This document shows, piece after piece, positions 1-11,735 of a DNA stretch of 64,000 bases. The stretch comes from Aporrectodea caliginosa (taxonomy: Eukaryota > Annelida > Clitellata > Crassiclitellata > Lumbricidae), in NCBI GenBank assembly GCA_020284085.1, contig JACEVL010000801.1, positions 211,001-275,000 of the forward strand, read 5' to 3'. Made by a program: the position numbers and the translations under genes. Each line of letters begins with the position of its first letter. The stretch's first letter is position 1. The notes under the pieces are model-generated. The model was not told where the DNA came from, ran no database searches, and saw only the letters and a program-made list of their open reading frames with translations.

Positions 1-720
1 GTATGCATGTTCTGTTGTATGGTCGTGTCAACTTCTGAACTTTGGAAGGTCAATTTCAAATGTATGTATGTATGTATGTATATGTGCATGTATATATGTA
101 TCTGGGCATTTATATAGCGCCTCTAGAAGTAGGCTAATGACTATACAGAGGCGCTCCAAGCGTAAGCACTCTGAGGAAACCCGAGCACCCACTCTGGTGT
201 GTACACGACAAGCCCTAACACAATAACACATAGACTATGTATTTATGTATGTATATATGTATGCACGCCTGTATGTATGTATGTATACTGTGGAGTATAT
301 GTGCATGTATGTCTGCATCAAGGCACTTGATATAGAGCATTAAATTACCTGATTGGTCTTTCACATCAGCAGCGCCCTCTCTCTCTCTCTCTCTCTCTCT
401 TTGGTTCACGGTCGAGTATTTATCTACCACCACTTCTCGAAAATCAGTGTTTCCCGTAACACGAAGACGGTTTCGAATGACCCTTCAGTACCGCAGTATC
501 TCTGAGTATCTCGCTTAGAAGTACTTGGTTAGTATAGTCTATTGTCACATCGAAAGGATCTGCGCGATCCTTTTCAGCCTGGCAGGACTATAGTCAACTA
601 AACAAATGTCCCTTTAGTCCTCATAAGAATGCACGAAATGCCATTATACCATTGCGCCACTATGGGTGCATTTGAAAGGCTGCAATGTGATTCCGAGCAT
701 CATTCTCTTTATGCTTAGAA
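1..720. repeat. Intergenic, GTAT/CT microsatellites
   Basis: No gene is visible. The stretch holds several short GTAT/ATGT runs (about 60-100 and 236-310) and a CT dinucleotide run at about 371-400. The block at about 115-230, with the words gcgcctc and gaggcgctcc, resembles the body of the tRNA-type SINEs seen elsewhere here, but it is too decayed to orient with confidence. Confidence 0.5.
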
Positions 721-1083
721 TAAAGGACGTTCGTTAACTGAATTCCGTCCATGATCCGTCCGCGAAAGACCGAAGAGGAGAGTCCGTAGAGCGTCTTCTG
801 ACGGAAGAAGAAAGGTGATCGAGAAAGCCACAGTAATTAGGCTGAACTCCCAAAAGCAAACGACGAATATAGAAGAGACATTGGTTGGTACGGTCAACCT
901 CTTGGCGTCCGTCCGTCCGTTGGTCTGGACGTGCGTGCGTGCAATGGTCGGAGTCTGCGCAGGCTGCAGCTGCAGCAGCAAGTGATGCAGTGAGAGATTC
1001 TGGTGGCGGATGGTGATGCTCCATTGTCCTTCCAAGACGACATACAGTGTCTCTGCGCAATTTTTATTTTGTTGCTGTTGTCG

Positions 1084-1340
1084 TCGTCACCATCATCGTC
1101 GTCGTCGTCATCATCTTCGTCGTCGTCGCCGTCATCGTCATCGCCATCGTCGTCGTCATCGTCATCGTTATCGTTATCGATATTCTTCTTCTTTACTATT
1201 ACTATTATTATCATAAATTTTACGATTATTACGATTTTTACGATTTTACGATTGATGCCATTTTTATCATTTTTATTACTATTAATATTATCATTACTAT
1301 TATTATTACTACTACTGTTATTAGACCCTATTATTATTAA

Positions 1341-1377
<37 letters not shown>

Positions 1378-1435
1378 GTTATTGTTATTGTTATTGTTAT
1401 TGTTATTGTTATGTTGTTATTATTGTTATTTATTA

Positions 1436-1510
<75 letters not shown>
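1084..1510. repeat. TCG/TCA and long TTA trinucleotide microsatellite
   Basis: A (TCG/TCA)n tract from about 1084 to 1182 runs into AT-rich imperfect repeats and a nearly pure (TTA)n tract at about 1340-1510, with a (TTATTG)n patch around 1376-1412. The open frames here encode runs of Ile, Ser or Asp and come from the trinucleotide periodicity, so they are not genes. Confidence 0.95.
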
Positions 1511-1511
<1 letters not shown>

Positions 1512-1752
1512 TTTAACAAGCGTCACTATCTAATGACCAAGCATCAATCGATGGCGCTGAGCGCTTGTGAGTGAATGACTAGCTCAAGGTCCCTACACAG
1601 TAACCGTCTAGGAGGAGGACGAGGACACGAGAACGAGGACAAGGAGGGCGAGGAGGGCAAGGAGGAAGAGGAAGAGGACGAGGAGGAGAAGGAGAAGGAG
1701 GCTCAAACCCGTGCTCCACGTTACCGGGTCAGCTCTCTAACCAATCAGCTAC
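1511..1752 (-). mobile_element. tRNA-derived SINE (family A), minus strand
   Basis: Read on the minus strand, this has a tRNA-like head (tagctgattggttagagagc, then a B-box-like gttt-gagcc region near 1700-1712), followed by the shared body ctgtgtagggaccttgagctagtcattcactcacaagcgc and gatgcttggtcatta. The same body is present at 4063-4228, 4268-4500, 38711-38897 and, inverted, at 21320-21495. The copy is interrupted by a purine-rich GAGGA/GGACGA expansion at about 1612-1700. Boundaries are approximate. Confidence 0.7.
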
Positions 1753-2254
1753 TGTGAAGTAACGCTGACAGAATGGAACAGGAACAGGAAAGTTTGACGG
1801 GTTCAATTTTTAATTTACTGCCCTTCAGCAGATCTCATAGAACGAATGCAATACGATTCTAATTTATTGGGCTCTCAACACTTTACGACATCATTTACTC
1901 CTTTCCGCTTAATTTCTGCTAATAGATTCTCTCGGTGTAAACGCCGTTCATTTACTTCCAGAGGGATATTTCATAACCCGTTTAACGTGCTTTATCAGCG
2001 CAGGAAACGGGGACAGAGCCGCAGTATAAGTTTGATAAATGTCTGTCATGACCCCGTGGGATGAACGCGATTCAGCAGGGGCCTCCTGTGAACGCGCCAA
2101 CAGGGTGTAGAACTGTGGAAGCGGCAAGTGGCCACAGAAAAACACCTTTCAGATAAACAGACACCCAGACATACAGACAGACAGACGGACGGCTGGACGG
2201 ACGGATATAAACTGCGGCGGTGACAAGCAATGACATGCACATCGATTTTGATTC

Positions 2255-2424
<170 letters not shown>

Positions 2425-2459
2425 CGTATGCATCATCAGTTCCTGACGCCAGACATTTA

Positions 2460-3560
2460 CGGTGATGGGTACCAATAAATGTTCTCCATTGTCCTCGGTC
2501 ATATCCCATGTCCACTGGCCACTGCTCCTCTCAGTGTTAGTCCAAGTAAATAAGTGATGCTACGTCCTCATTTATATTATCTATCCAGCGTAGCCTTGAT
2601 CTGCCTTCGTTTCTTTTTCCTTCAAATCTTGTATGAAATTCTGTCAACTGGTTTCTCTCTTCATGTTCAAACCACTGGAGTCTTCGTTGAACTACTTTGT
2701 CTAACAGGGCTGTTTGGATCCCTAATGATTGTCCCATGCCATCATTTCTTATTTTCTGTAGTCTTGAAATCTCTGCTATTTTAGGCAGCCAACTCATTTC
2801 TGCTGTTAGTATTCTTTTCCATCTTGCTTTCCGATTCGTTTAGGAAGATGGTCTGTATCATGGTCTCGTATATTTCTGTTTTCTTAGCTAATTCTCTGCT
2901 TCTCCATTTCCTGGTCATTATTCCAAATGCCTGTTCAGTGCATCCAATTCTCCTTTTATGTCTTTTTCATTGCTGCCATCTGCGGCAGGGGCGGCGCCGG
3001 GGGGGCTAGGGGGCTAAGCACCCCTAACTGCGGCTAAGCCCCTCCAAAAAAGTGGGAAATCACTGCAAATCACAAGGAAGAGGGGACAAAAGGGAAGGTT
3101 TTGCAGCTTTAGCCCCCCCCCAACCTGAAATCCTGGCACCGGCACTGATCTGCGGTTCTTAGCCCTCCTATAAATAGACGAATTGTTCTAGGCCTACTAA
3201 TCTACTTCTACAATGACTGCTCCTTGGATTGTGTTGGTTATTGGTGTTTCTTTGGTCTTTTCATTCACCATTGCTTTGGTTTTCTCTGCGTTGATCATTA
3301 GGCCGAATCTTCTACTGGTTTCGTCTATCTGTGTCGTAATATCCTGTAGTCCTTGTCCGCTTCTAGTTAGGAGGCCAATGTCGTCAGCAAATCCGAGATT
3401 ATTCGTTATCTTTCCGTTTCATTTCGTTCATGCCTCTCTGTGTTGCTTAGGCTGAGTGCCATTACTGATTCTAACACTAGGTTAAATAGATATGGTGATA
3501 AGATACATCCTTGTCGTATCACCTTTTTGGTGTGAACGTATTCTGTCGTATATTTTTTTA
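2460..3560 (-). pseudogene. Decayed non-LTR retrotransposon (LINE) reverse transcriptase, 3' part
   Basis: Minus-strand translation gives reverse transcriptase landmarks in order. IRQGCILSPYLFNLVLES lies near 3470-3530. The catalytic box NLGFADDIGLLT, with FADD at 3380-3391, is followed by an NAEKTKAM region near 3270-3310. The C-terminal tail starting RRLQWFEHEERNQLTEF, with GRSRLRWIDNI, lies within 2537-2797. These are standard features of non-LTR endonuclease/reverse-transcriptase proteins. The frame is broken several times and a 162-bp hAT-like MITE (2986-3147) has inserted between the RT core and the tail, so the copy is dead. The clade (RTE- or Jockey-like) was not resolved by eye. Confidence 0.85.
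2986..3147. mobile_element. hAT-like MITE with 8-bp TSD, inserted in the LINE
   Basis: 162-bp element starting caggggcggcgccggggg and ending cctggcaccggcactg. The imperfect terminal inverted repeats begin CAG and end CTG. It is flanked by a perfect 8-bp direct repeat, atctgcgg, at 2978-2985 and 3148-3155. An 8-bp duplication with CAG termini is the hAT signature. There is no coding capacity. Runs of C and G (gggggggctagggggc, agccccccccc) lie just inside each end. Confidence 0.88.
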
Positions 3561-3659
3561 ATTCTACAGATAGACAGACTCTTACACACACAGACATTCA
3601 GACGATGTAGTCTTTTGCGCGGGAACCCGAGAGGACATGGCTTATATTATCACAGACAG

Positions 3660-3890
3660 ACAGAGATAGACAGACAGTCAGACAGACAGTCCAGTCTTTT
3701 CTCTGACATTATCTTTGTTTGCAGTCTACTGGTCTTTAAGTCTATGGTGAAGAAGACAGTCGACAACGGAAAGACCGAATACGATATTCGTCTGGAAGAT
3801 TAGCTCCTGCCCCTCTCCTGCCCCTCTCCTCTCTCCTGCACCCTCTCCTGCCCCTCTCCTGCCCCTCTACTGCCCCCTCTCCTCTCGCGA
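3660..3890. repeat. CAGA microsatellite and 11-bp CCTGCCCCTCT minisatellite
   Basis: A short cagacagt/cagacaga tract lies at about 3652-3690. From about 3806 to 3885 the unit cctgcccctct is repeated roughly seven times with small variants. No gene is recognised; the open frames across it are low-complexity. Confidence 0.8.
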
Positions 3891-4062
3891 GTGTCGCTGC
3901 CGTCGCCATGGAAAGGCTCTCAGACATCGAGATTTCGGACGAGAGCAGATTGAACTATTTGTCTTTGATTCTGACGTCGCGGTCATTGAGACTTGCTAGA
4001 GCAAGGTCAAGAGGTCACGAGGAATGAAGGAAGAGACGCACGCATAGACGTAGACTATGTTT

Positions 4063-4228
4063 AGTAGCTGCAGCCGATTGGCTAGAGCGCTCGCATTGCA
4101 ACGCAGAGAGTTCGGGTCCGATCCTCTCCTCATCTGAGACAGTTACTGTGTAGGGACCGTGAGCAAGTCATTCACTCACAATTGCTCAACGTCACCGACT
4201 GATGCTTGGTCATTAGATTGTGTCGCTT
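4063..4228 (+). mobile_element. tRNA-derived SINE (family A)
   Basis: The head gccgattggctagagcgctc is an A-box-like segment, followed by ttcgggtccgatcctc as a B-box-like segment. The family A body follows: gagacagttactgtgtagggaccg, gcaagtcattcactcacaattgctc and gatgcttggtcattagattgtg. It is presumably a polymerase III-type retroposon that depends on a LINE. The boundaries are set by similarity to the other copies. Confidence 0.8.
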
Positions 4229-4267
4229 AATTAATGCTTAATAATAATATTAATAATTACTGAAGCA

Positions 4268-4500
4268 CGTGTGGCACGGTGGCCGACTGGTTAGAGCGGT
4301 TGACCTGTAACGTGGAGAGTACGGGTTCGACCCTCGTCCGGGGTGGTTTAACTGTGTAGGGACCTTCGTAATCGTAATCGTAATCTCCAAACTTCTAAAG
4401 CGCCACTCGAAAGCCAAGCGCAGGGCACTAGCTTATTCACGAGCGCTGCGTCTAATTAGAGGGGTTGTCCAAAAGAGTAGTCCGAGGGAGGTCCGGAGTC
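4268..4500 (+). mobile_element. tRNA-derived SINE (family A), second copy
   Basis: Starts gtggcacggtggccgactgg (A box), with B box gggttcgaccc at about 4323-4333, then ctgtgtagggacc. Its 3' half (cttctaaagcgccactcgaaagcc through cttattcacgagcgctgcgt) is shared with 38825-38897 but not with the copy at 4063, so the family has at least two 3' bodies. It sits directly after the previous SINE in the same orientation. Confidence 0.8.
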
Positions 4501-5659
4501 CGGTTTCCAGGGGATCAGAGAGGCACAGCAGATGTTAAGGCGGGTGTCTTTTAGGTCGAGGATTGGAAGGTACAGGATCCTGAGTCAGGATAAGAGTTCT
4601 TGAAAAGCAGAGACTTCGTCCTTCGCGTATAATTGCTCTGCAATATAATTGCTTCTGCGCCGCCGAGGCGTGTGCACTTCTGAGCTTGGGGCCACCTTAG
4701 GAAGAAGGGCGATATCAAAGGCAATTGTATTATATTGTATTCATAGGCGTAGCTACATGAAGGCAGGAGGAGGCAATTGCCTCCTCTTGGTTTTTCCATA
4801 TAGTGGAGTTTCAATTGATCAACGACAGGATTTTGGCAAGTTGCCTCCTCTTGAATTGAAGTGTCGTGTTTCGTTGTTAGGCGCCTGTGTTCGAGGTCAA
4901 GTGGTAAAGTGGGTAAAAATGATGTAATGACTAAAAAAAGAGTCTTAAAGGCGCCTGGAGGGAAAGTGGGGGAAAAAGGTCAAATGACTAAAAAAAAGGT
5001 CATCGGATTTTTAAAGAAAAGTCTAAAGGAAGGTCATCGGAGTTTACAAAAGTATAAAGGTGTGTCATCGTCGGAGTTAAAAAATGTAAGGTAATTGGGA
5101 AAAATATGCACTGGTCTGTGACGTGTGAAGTTGCCTCCTCTTGAATTTAAGTCTGGCTACGCCACTGATTGTATTGTATAAGCTTATGTCATTTCTGGGC
5201 GGCTGATCAAAGGTTATGGTTTCATATGCATACAGCCTGATACAGAGGCTTTCTAAAAACATTTGGAAACCGTTCTTATCCGCCTGGGTTATGCTGGGAG
5301 CCAGCTAGTTAATTATCTAGTATAGGCTCAATATAATTACTCTGAATGAATGAATGAATGAGGGCGTTGGATGAGGTACAGAGGGGTAACTTTGTTCACT
5401 CGTTACTCTCTTTCCACTAGAAAACTTTAAAGTGGGTCCTATCCACTAGAAAACTTTTAATTGAGACGCATGCAGGGGTAGTTTTGCAATTGCAATCACC
5501 CATTATTCACTCCAAAGACATACAATTCGGAGAAAAAAGTACACATAGCGCCATCGTATGACCGATGACCGATGACGTCAGCATGCTTAGTCCAAAATGC
5601 CGGCGCTACATAAATCGTGCAGTATCTCCGATTGCCAGTTCGATCGGGTTTATCGATCG

Positions 5660-6215
5660 GTTGATTCCATTCCTTCCTTGCTCCCTTCTTTCCTTGCTTG
5701 GTTTTTTCTTCCTTCATTCTTTCTTTCCTTCCTTTCAACCTTCCTTCCGTCCTTCCTTTGTTTCTTTCTTTCTTCCTTCCTCCCTTCCATCCTTCTTCCT
5801 TCCCACGAGATTAATCTTTGCATTGACAGTTTTGTCTTGATTGGAAGAAACTGGTTTGCTGTATGAACTGCTTGTGAGTGGATCATGAGTTATGAGTGAG
5901 AGTGAGTGAGTGAGCAAGAGAGCGAATGAACGAATTAAAGGGCCCTACAGTAAGTCTATATATATATATATACAAACGTATACACGCATACATACATACA
6001 TACATAGGGGCCTACATACGTAAATACATACACATACACACATACATATATATATGTTCATACATACATGCACACTATGTCATACATAGACACATACACA
6101 ATTACACATGCATACGTACGTACATAGGCCACATACATACATACATACATACATACACATATGCATGTATACATATATATATGCATTATATATATACATG
6201 CATACATCTGTAGCA
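5660..6215. repeat. Polypyrimidine (CTTC)n and (ATAC)n microsatellites
   Basis: About 5660-5805 is almost pure pyrimidine on the plus strand (cttccttc and ctttctttcc variants). About 5958-6205 is an imperfect (ATAC)n tract with ATAT islands. The frames reading SFLPS or HTYIHTYI are artefacts of these repeats. Confidence 0.92.
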
Positions 6216-6358
6216 GTCTGTTGTATAGATGACCTTGCAGTGACTCTTGTCATCCTATATCATCCAATGCGCAACAAGCGTTCTCTTGCGTCCTGCTTTC
6301 TCTGTCTCCGTAGCAGATGTTTTCCTTCGTCTCTGCTGCTCATCACACACGACTGACC

Positions 6359-6360
<2 letters not shown>

Positions 6361-6395
<35 letters not shown>
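6361..6395. repeat. (CAG)n triplet repeat
   Basis: Eleven or so uninterrupted cag units. No surrounding exon could be recognised, so there is no support for a polyglutamine tract. Confidence 0.95.
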
Positions 6396-6397
<2 letters not shown>

Positions 6398-6585
6398 TCG
6401 ATCGACGTTCTACGACTAATTGAAAATCGTGCAAATTAATCGCAAGACGAATTGATATTCATCGAACGACTCTTATTATGTCCATACATACATATACACA
6501 CACACATACACATACATACATATGCATACTTATATACATACACACATATATATTATATAGGCTACATGTGTATAATAATTGTGCA

Positions 6586-6853
6586 CAGTGCTTTTTTTCA
6601 GCCGGAACGGTCCGGAACGGCGTTCCGGTACCTTTTTCAGCTATTAAAAAATAATTTATTTAATTAAAATTTTTAATAACAAATATTTAAAATTACTTAG
6701 ATACTTTAATTTAATTTTAGTGCTTTCAGTGTTTATTGATATTGATATAGAAACATTAGCATAAAATATGCCTAATAATTACTAACACCTATAGGCCTAA
6801 TTGTTCTGAATTTGTTGAGTTCCGGAACCTTTTTTTCTAGAAAAAAAGCACTG
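6586..6853. mobile_element. hAT-like MITE with perfect 8-bp TSD
   Basis: 268-bp element with terminal inverted repeats cagtgctttttttc and gaaaaaaagcactg. It is flanked by the perfect direct repeat attgtgca at 6578-6585 and 6854-6861. Subterminal motifs ccggaacggtccggaacg and gttccggaacc are also roughly inverted. There is no coding capacity. The intact duplication and TIRs make the ends exact. Confidence 0.92.
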
Positions 6854-6861
6854 ATTGTGCA

Positions 6862-9800
6862 TGCATATACAAGTACAGTGAAGTTCCCGTATCCCATGCA
6901 TGTGGAGTGTAGGGGTGTTCATTTCCTCTCATATAATGTACACTATTATATACAAAAATAAATACGTTTATAATACAGGGCCTAAAACTGTGTGTTTTCC
7001 GTCAAAAGTGTGCAGTTCACTTGTCTGGAGTGTGCAGTATGAATTCTTTAGGATATTATCATATTAGCTCAAGTCAACCATATACGCACAATTTAATTCT
7101 AATACTTGCAATTTTACTTACGAGTTAAAATACAGTTGGACAGTTTGAGAAAATGTATGCAGTCGACATTTCTCAGTATAGTTCCTCCTTTCTTCACATA
7201 ATATGCATGTATACATATACATACATATATGTAAATTTATATATACTTACATATACATACACATAAGCTATGTATAGGTCTTATATAGGACCTACATACA
7301 TACTTTTACATACCTACAAACATTGCTCTCTTTTTGCATTCATGTAGCATATACCCTTCCGCATTCTGCTACTCACACGTCTGTTCTCATTTTCCATCTG
7401 ATTTTTATTCTAATCCCTTCTTTCGAGTCTTTTATTGTATTCAATTTTGCCCTTATTTTCCTCCCTATACTGTCGTCATTCATTTTTTCTTGTTTGATTC
7501 CAACTGTCTTCATTTTCCAGTCTGTTCCCTAGGCCTACTTCCTCTTTCCTGTCTCTCTTTGCTCTTATTCTCCTCCTTATCTGCATTAATAATGCAGCTA
7601 TTTTCATAATTCTCCTTCTAATTTTATCCAGACACTAGTGCTTTCCTTATTCTATTCCCCTTCTTATTTTCCTCCCTCCAGTCCTTAATAATTGTCTATA
7701 CTCCGGTCCATATATTCCTTCAATTATCGCCATTTTCTCCCGCTTTTCTTCTTCCCCCTTCTCTCTCTTCCCGCCAAATCCCGCGATCCCTACGTGCGGA
7801 CCAGTAATCGCTTGGACACAATGAATTAAGCTCGTCAGACGGTCATTGGAATCCCATCCGCGAACGATGAGCCCACCGGATCATGTTCCCGAATGACGAT
7901 TGTTTGTCGGGAGGTTCCAGACTTCCTTTTCCACCCGAAATTACGTTCGTAATCTTTCGTAAATGAAAAACGGCGGTCGACGTCGCCACCGGAAGTGGGA
8001 GGCGGAAACGGTAATGACGCAGACGCGGCTGGCGAGATTTCAACGACGAGACGTGTCTCGACGCTTTGTATACATACAGCCACCACTCTTGTATGATTGG
8101 TGAGTCAAATGGCGTCTGCTTTCAATCATGCTGTTGACGACTGGCCACCGTCTCTTTCCTGTGCCTTGACCTCGTCTCGGATTTGAGCGCATACCCTGGG
8201 CGGCCCTAGGTCGTGATCGAAATCTGCGCCGTTGACTAACCTCATGCATATCGAATTTGAACTTGTTATAATTTTCTTTTGTAACACTCTTGATTCTTAT
8301 ATTACTCTGAAAGGCCTGTGTTCTAGAAGTAGGCCTTCTTTAGTTTTTAATGCCACTAGATTTATTCTTTTAGAACCCCAGTTTGTTGTTATGGATCCCT
8401 TTTTGATATTGTAGAACCTCAGTTTGTTCTTATTGAACTCCGATGTTATCATGTAGTAGACTAGTAGGCCTATTTCATTTTCTTCTCGTATGACTGCAAT
8501 GTTTCTTATAGCACCTAGGCCTATAGATGTTTGTAGCACCCAGTTCTTCCTTGTGGCAATGTGGCACCAAAGTTTATTACCAACTTACCATATTAGTTGG
8601 CATTCAGAATTATTACTAAATAGCACGATAATTTGTTGCATTTAGACTCATTCTGATCGATTAATTCTTAGTGCATCGTATGTCCTGCTCTGATCAGATT
8701 TTTTTATCTGAATCTGTACCCAGCTGATCAATCCTAACCAATCGGAAAATCAAAATCCCGACACTTTCGCGTCAAGATCCGACACTCTTACAAATTAAGT
8801 TACAATACCAGTCCGAGTTTGAACCTTCCTATCTGATTCTGAAGCAGCTTTCCTAAAATATCGCCCGTGTTTTCGTGTTGAGAAAATTATTTCCCAGCGA
8901 TCTAGCTCCCTCTTGTGAATCGAGTACATTTACTCGGCGCGCAAGTCTCGATCGCTTAGCGCCGACTCAGTCGATGACCGCATCCCTCATTCCATTTCCA
9001 CGCTCCAAACCGCCTCCCGCCCACCCACTGTCCAATCTTGGTCCGATTCCAATTAACCCCACGTTAGTGCGCTCCGCTGGGTGCGTACGGCGCGTGGCGA
9101 CGGAGCCTTCCATGGCGGCGCTGAATCGATGCGTCACCGCAGACGACGACGATGATGGCGTCCCCGATGTGATTTACAAATTGGTCGCCTAAATCTAAAA
9201 AACGTCGGTAAAAAAGTATAAAAATCTGATTTAATATAGCGTAACGTTGTAGCGCAGAAGAATGATCTCAGGTTACGACTTATGTACCGTTTGTAATGCA
9301 GAAGAAATCAATCAGAAACCTGAAAATTTGAAAATATGGCGGCTGTCGACGGTCAATTTTACACGGCAAAATTTATGTATAAATTCGCTGAAATCTCGGA
9401 TTTCCGCACAAAGCTGGGTCAGAGAGATCAGTTCACTTGCTGACGATCGATCATAAGAAATCCTCCAATTCCAGCTAGGTCTGTGGCCAATGACCCGCAG
9501 TAGTAGACTTGTTCATTTATACTTGTTGCCACAGAGGTCAATTTTCAGTGCAAATTATACATGATCCAAAACTGTCAGATATAGAAGCCAACGACCTATG
9601 ACTCCTAATCGGAAAACTCATGATCCACGCTTTTCTGGTTACTGTTGGTACAGTACGATGCAACTAGCTATGTTACAAAATCTAACAGGACGATTAGGTA
9701 ATTCGTGTAAGTTTTAACATAAAAATAGGTCTCGTAAAAATGAGTCTTCCACAATATATACAGAAAACTCATCATCGTTTGATTTATTGGCGAGGGAAAA

Positions 9801-9980
9801 CTTCAACTGGAAATCGGAGATCTCGGAGGAGGATGGCTAGACAATCTGACAGTTGTGTAATAGGCACTTTATCACGCATATGGATGGACGGGGGCTGACA
9901 GTTGGCCTGCTTTCTCGTGTTATATGCCTACCGGATACACTAATGTGGCTGGAAAGTTCAGTCATCATTTGGTACAAAAT
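6862..9980. other. Intergenic stretch, no gene supported
   Basis: Mixed AT-rich DNA with an ACAT/ATAC patch at about 7200-7320 and pyrimidine-rich DNA at 7320-7790. A CpG-rich patch at about 9060-9170 contains a short frame starting at a Kozak-like ATG (9112), but it matches no family I know and stops after 26 codons. No splice-consistent exon chain or RNA gene was recognised. Confidence 0.5.
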
Positions 9981-9983
9981 AAT

Positions 9984-9985
9984 AG

Positions 9986-10016
<31 letters not shown>

Positions 10017-10027
10017 CACACACACAC
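9984..10027. repeat. (AC)n microsatellite
   Basis: An AC dinucleotide run with one G interruption. It ends 35 bp before the left end of the LTR element and may have helped erode the element's 5' terminus. Confidence 0.95.
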
Positions 10028-10062
10028 TGTAATACTGTAGCTATAGAAAGCTCAGAACGTGC

Positions 10063-11694
10063 AGTCGACATAATTTTCTTCCCCGGGCAGGTGAGAGTGT
10101 AATGATCTATAAAATCATTACTAGGGGTTATTTTTAGAATTGCTTGTGTTTGTCCCCTGAGACCTCTAGCGGTAGAAACGTGGCGAGCCGATGAAACGAT
10201 GGTGTCGTGCTTGGCCTCGGTAGTTTCGCCGTTGATAGCATTATTATTGAAATTTTCCTTCAGCCGCTGATCACGCGCTAGGCACGCTCTGATACAGCAG
10301 CAGAACCACTGACTCATCCCCTACGTCATCGGTTTTCTGTCTTATTTCGTGTCCATATAAGGTTAGCATTTGGAGCAGGACTGCTGATTGGTTGAAGTGT
10401 CTGAGTAGAGACCCTGCCACTAGTAAAATTTGTCACTTGCTGCCGAGACGTCCTAGAGGTTAGACCTGTATCGAAGGATTACCTAGGAGTCGAGCCAAGT
10501 CGTCCGAGATATCATTTCTTTTTGAGTCCCTGTTTTCGAAGTAGACTAGATAAGGAATTGAGAAACACTTGCGTTAGTCTCTTCCTAAGAGTTAAATAGT
10601 GCGCTATAGAAGTTTAAAGTAGAAACGAGTACGTTTGGAATAATATTGTCGATTGTCTGGATTATCTCTCTGTCGTCGTCTCCGCTATTCGCTGGATTAT
10701 CTTCTGTATTCGTAACCTATAATTGCCGTGGATTATCAAACATGTCCTTTGTTCCAAAGATGGGTAAATAATCATCTTTCTTTACTTTGAATTGATTGTA
10801 ATTGCAAGTCACTGCCAGTAGAAACTGCATAGGATTAAGTTAAATGTTTTACTTGAATTGTTGTATATAATTGAGACTGTTTGTTGCATAATCTTTAATA
10901 ATAATTTCTAACTATGTCTCGTGAATCATTGCATTCTTTGGAAGTAAGTGAGCAAGGTGAAGTCAGGCCTCTTTCACCAGAGTTGATTCGAGCCTCTATT
11001 CTTGAACGCGTGTTGGAAAGTATAGAAAAGGTGTCGGCTGGACAGAATAACTTAGACCGACGACTAAATGACCGACTAACTGACGTCACTGCTGGACAAA
11101 ACAACTTAACTGAAGGACAAAATAGACTAAATGACCGACTCACTGATGGACAAGACAAGATGGACAGGAGACTTACGGACCTGTTCGAAGGACAGTCTGA
11201 ATTGTCTAGATCCCACTTTGAATTGTCTAGAATCCAATCTGAAATGTCTAAAGCTCAATCTGAATTGGCTGGAGACCAGAGAAGTCTGTTGGATAGAATA
11301 GAATTCCTAGAAGCAGATAGAAAAGTAAGTAAGGAAGTGAGTACCACTACGAACCCTGACTTTTCGGAACCTCAACCGGAAGTTGCCGAACTCCCTTCCG
11401 CCGCAGCCTTACCCTTGGAAACCTTCGTCAAGAAACCCCTAATAGCAGAATCGGATGGATTTGAACCCGAAACCCTAGGCCCACGTAGGAGCACTAGATT
11501 AAAGGATCGGCCACAGCCTGATTACCGTTTCCCTGTGAAACCTGGATTTAGACAGGAAACTGGGGCCAGACCTAAAGACTACTCTGCATTATCGAACATC
11601 AGTAGAACTCAAATCTCACTTCAAAACGTTACCACTCCTTTACATAAACCGCCTGTAGTAGCGCACAGTCGGGGAGGAGATGGCGGACGTCACA
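10063..11694 (+). repeat. 5' LTR (left end probably truncated)
   Basis: Starts agtcgacataattttcttcc and ends gcggacgtcaca. It matches 14776-16407 without gaps; the one difference I found is a at 10986 against c at 15699, changing Ile to Leu in the ORF. The right edge is exact: it is followed by one base and then the primer-binding site. At 1.6 kb it is long for an LTR and contains more than 780 bp of open reading frame. A tataagg word at 10356-10362 is a possible promoter element, unproven. Confidence 0.85.
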
Positions 11695-11735
11695 TTGGCG
11701 ACGAGGATGGGATATGTTTGATGTTCGATCGGTAG
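10914..11735 (+). CDS. LTR-encoded coiled-coil protein, reads through the PBS
   Basis: A 273-codon frame starts at ATG 10914, inside the LTR, and ends 41 bp beyond the LTR after translating the primer-binding site. Residues about 1-30 are polar. Residues about 35-145 are a run of imperfect repeats (AGQNNL, NDRLTD, GQDKMDRRLTD, QSELSR), strongly helical and coiled-coil-like. Residues about 190-205 contain GPRRSTRLKDRPQPDYRFP, which resembles the basic tail often seen at the C-terminus of Gypsy pol proteins. It overlaps the gag-protease frame by 22 nt in a different frame, so ribosomal frameshifting or re-initiation could link the two; this is inference. No database family was recognised. It could be the N-terminal part of Gag. 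Confidence 0.65.
   Translation: MSRESLHSLEVSEQGEVRPLSPELIRASILERVLESIEKVSAGQNNLDRRLNDRLTDVTAGQNNLTEGQNRLNDRLTDGQDKMDRRLTDLFEGQSELSRSHFELSRIQSEMSKAQSELAGDQRSLLDRIEFLEADRKVSKEVSTTTNPDFSEPQPEVAELPSAAALPLETFVKKPLIAESDGFEPETLGPRRSTRLKDRPQPDYRFPVKPGFRQETGARPKDYSALSNISRTQISLQNVTTPLHKPPVVAHSRGGDGGRHIGDEDGICLMFDR
11696..11713 (+). promoter_or_regulatory. Primer-binding site, tRNA-Ser type
   Basis: tggcgacgaggatgggat begins one base after the LTR's terminal CA. From general knowledge it is complementary to the 3' end of a metazoan tRNA-Ser (…ATCCCATCCTCGTCG plus CCA) over 18 nt. This fixes the LTR edge and the plus-strand orientation. The gag-protease ATG abuts it at 11714. Confidence 0.85.

Noticed and set aside
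1003..1533. 176-codon plus-strand frame rich in Ser and Ile
   Set aside because: It is the translation of TCG and TTA microsatellites.
8875..9192. 105-codon frame in a CpG-rich patch
   Set aside because: No recognisable domain, biased composition, no exon signals. Possibly a CpG-rich regulatory patch, but nothing supports a gene.
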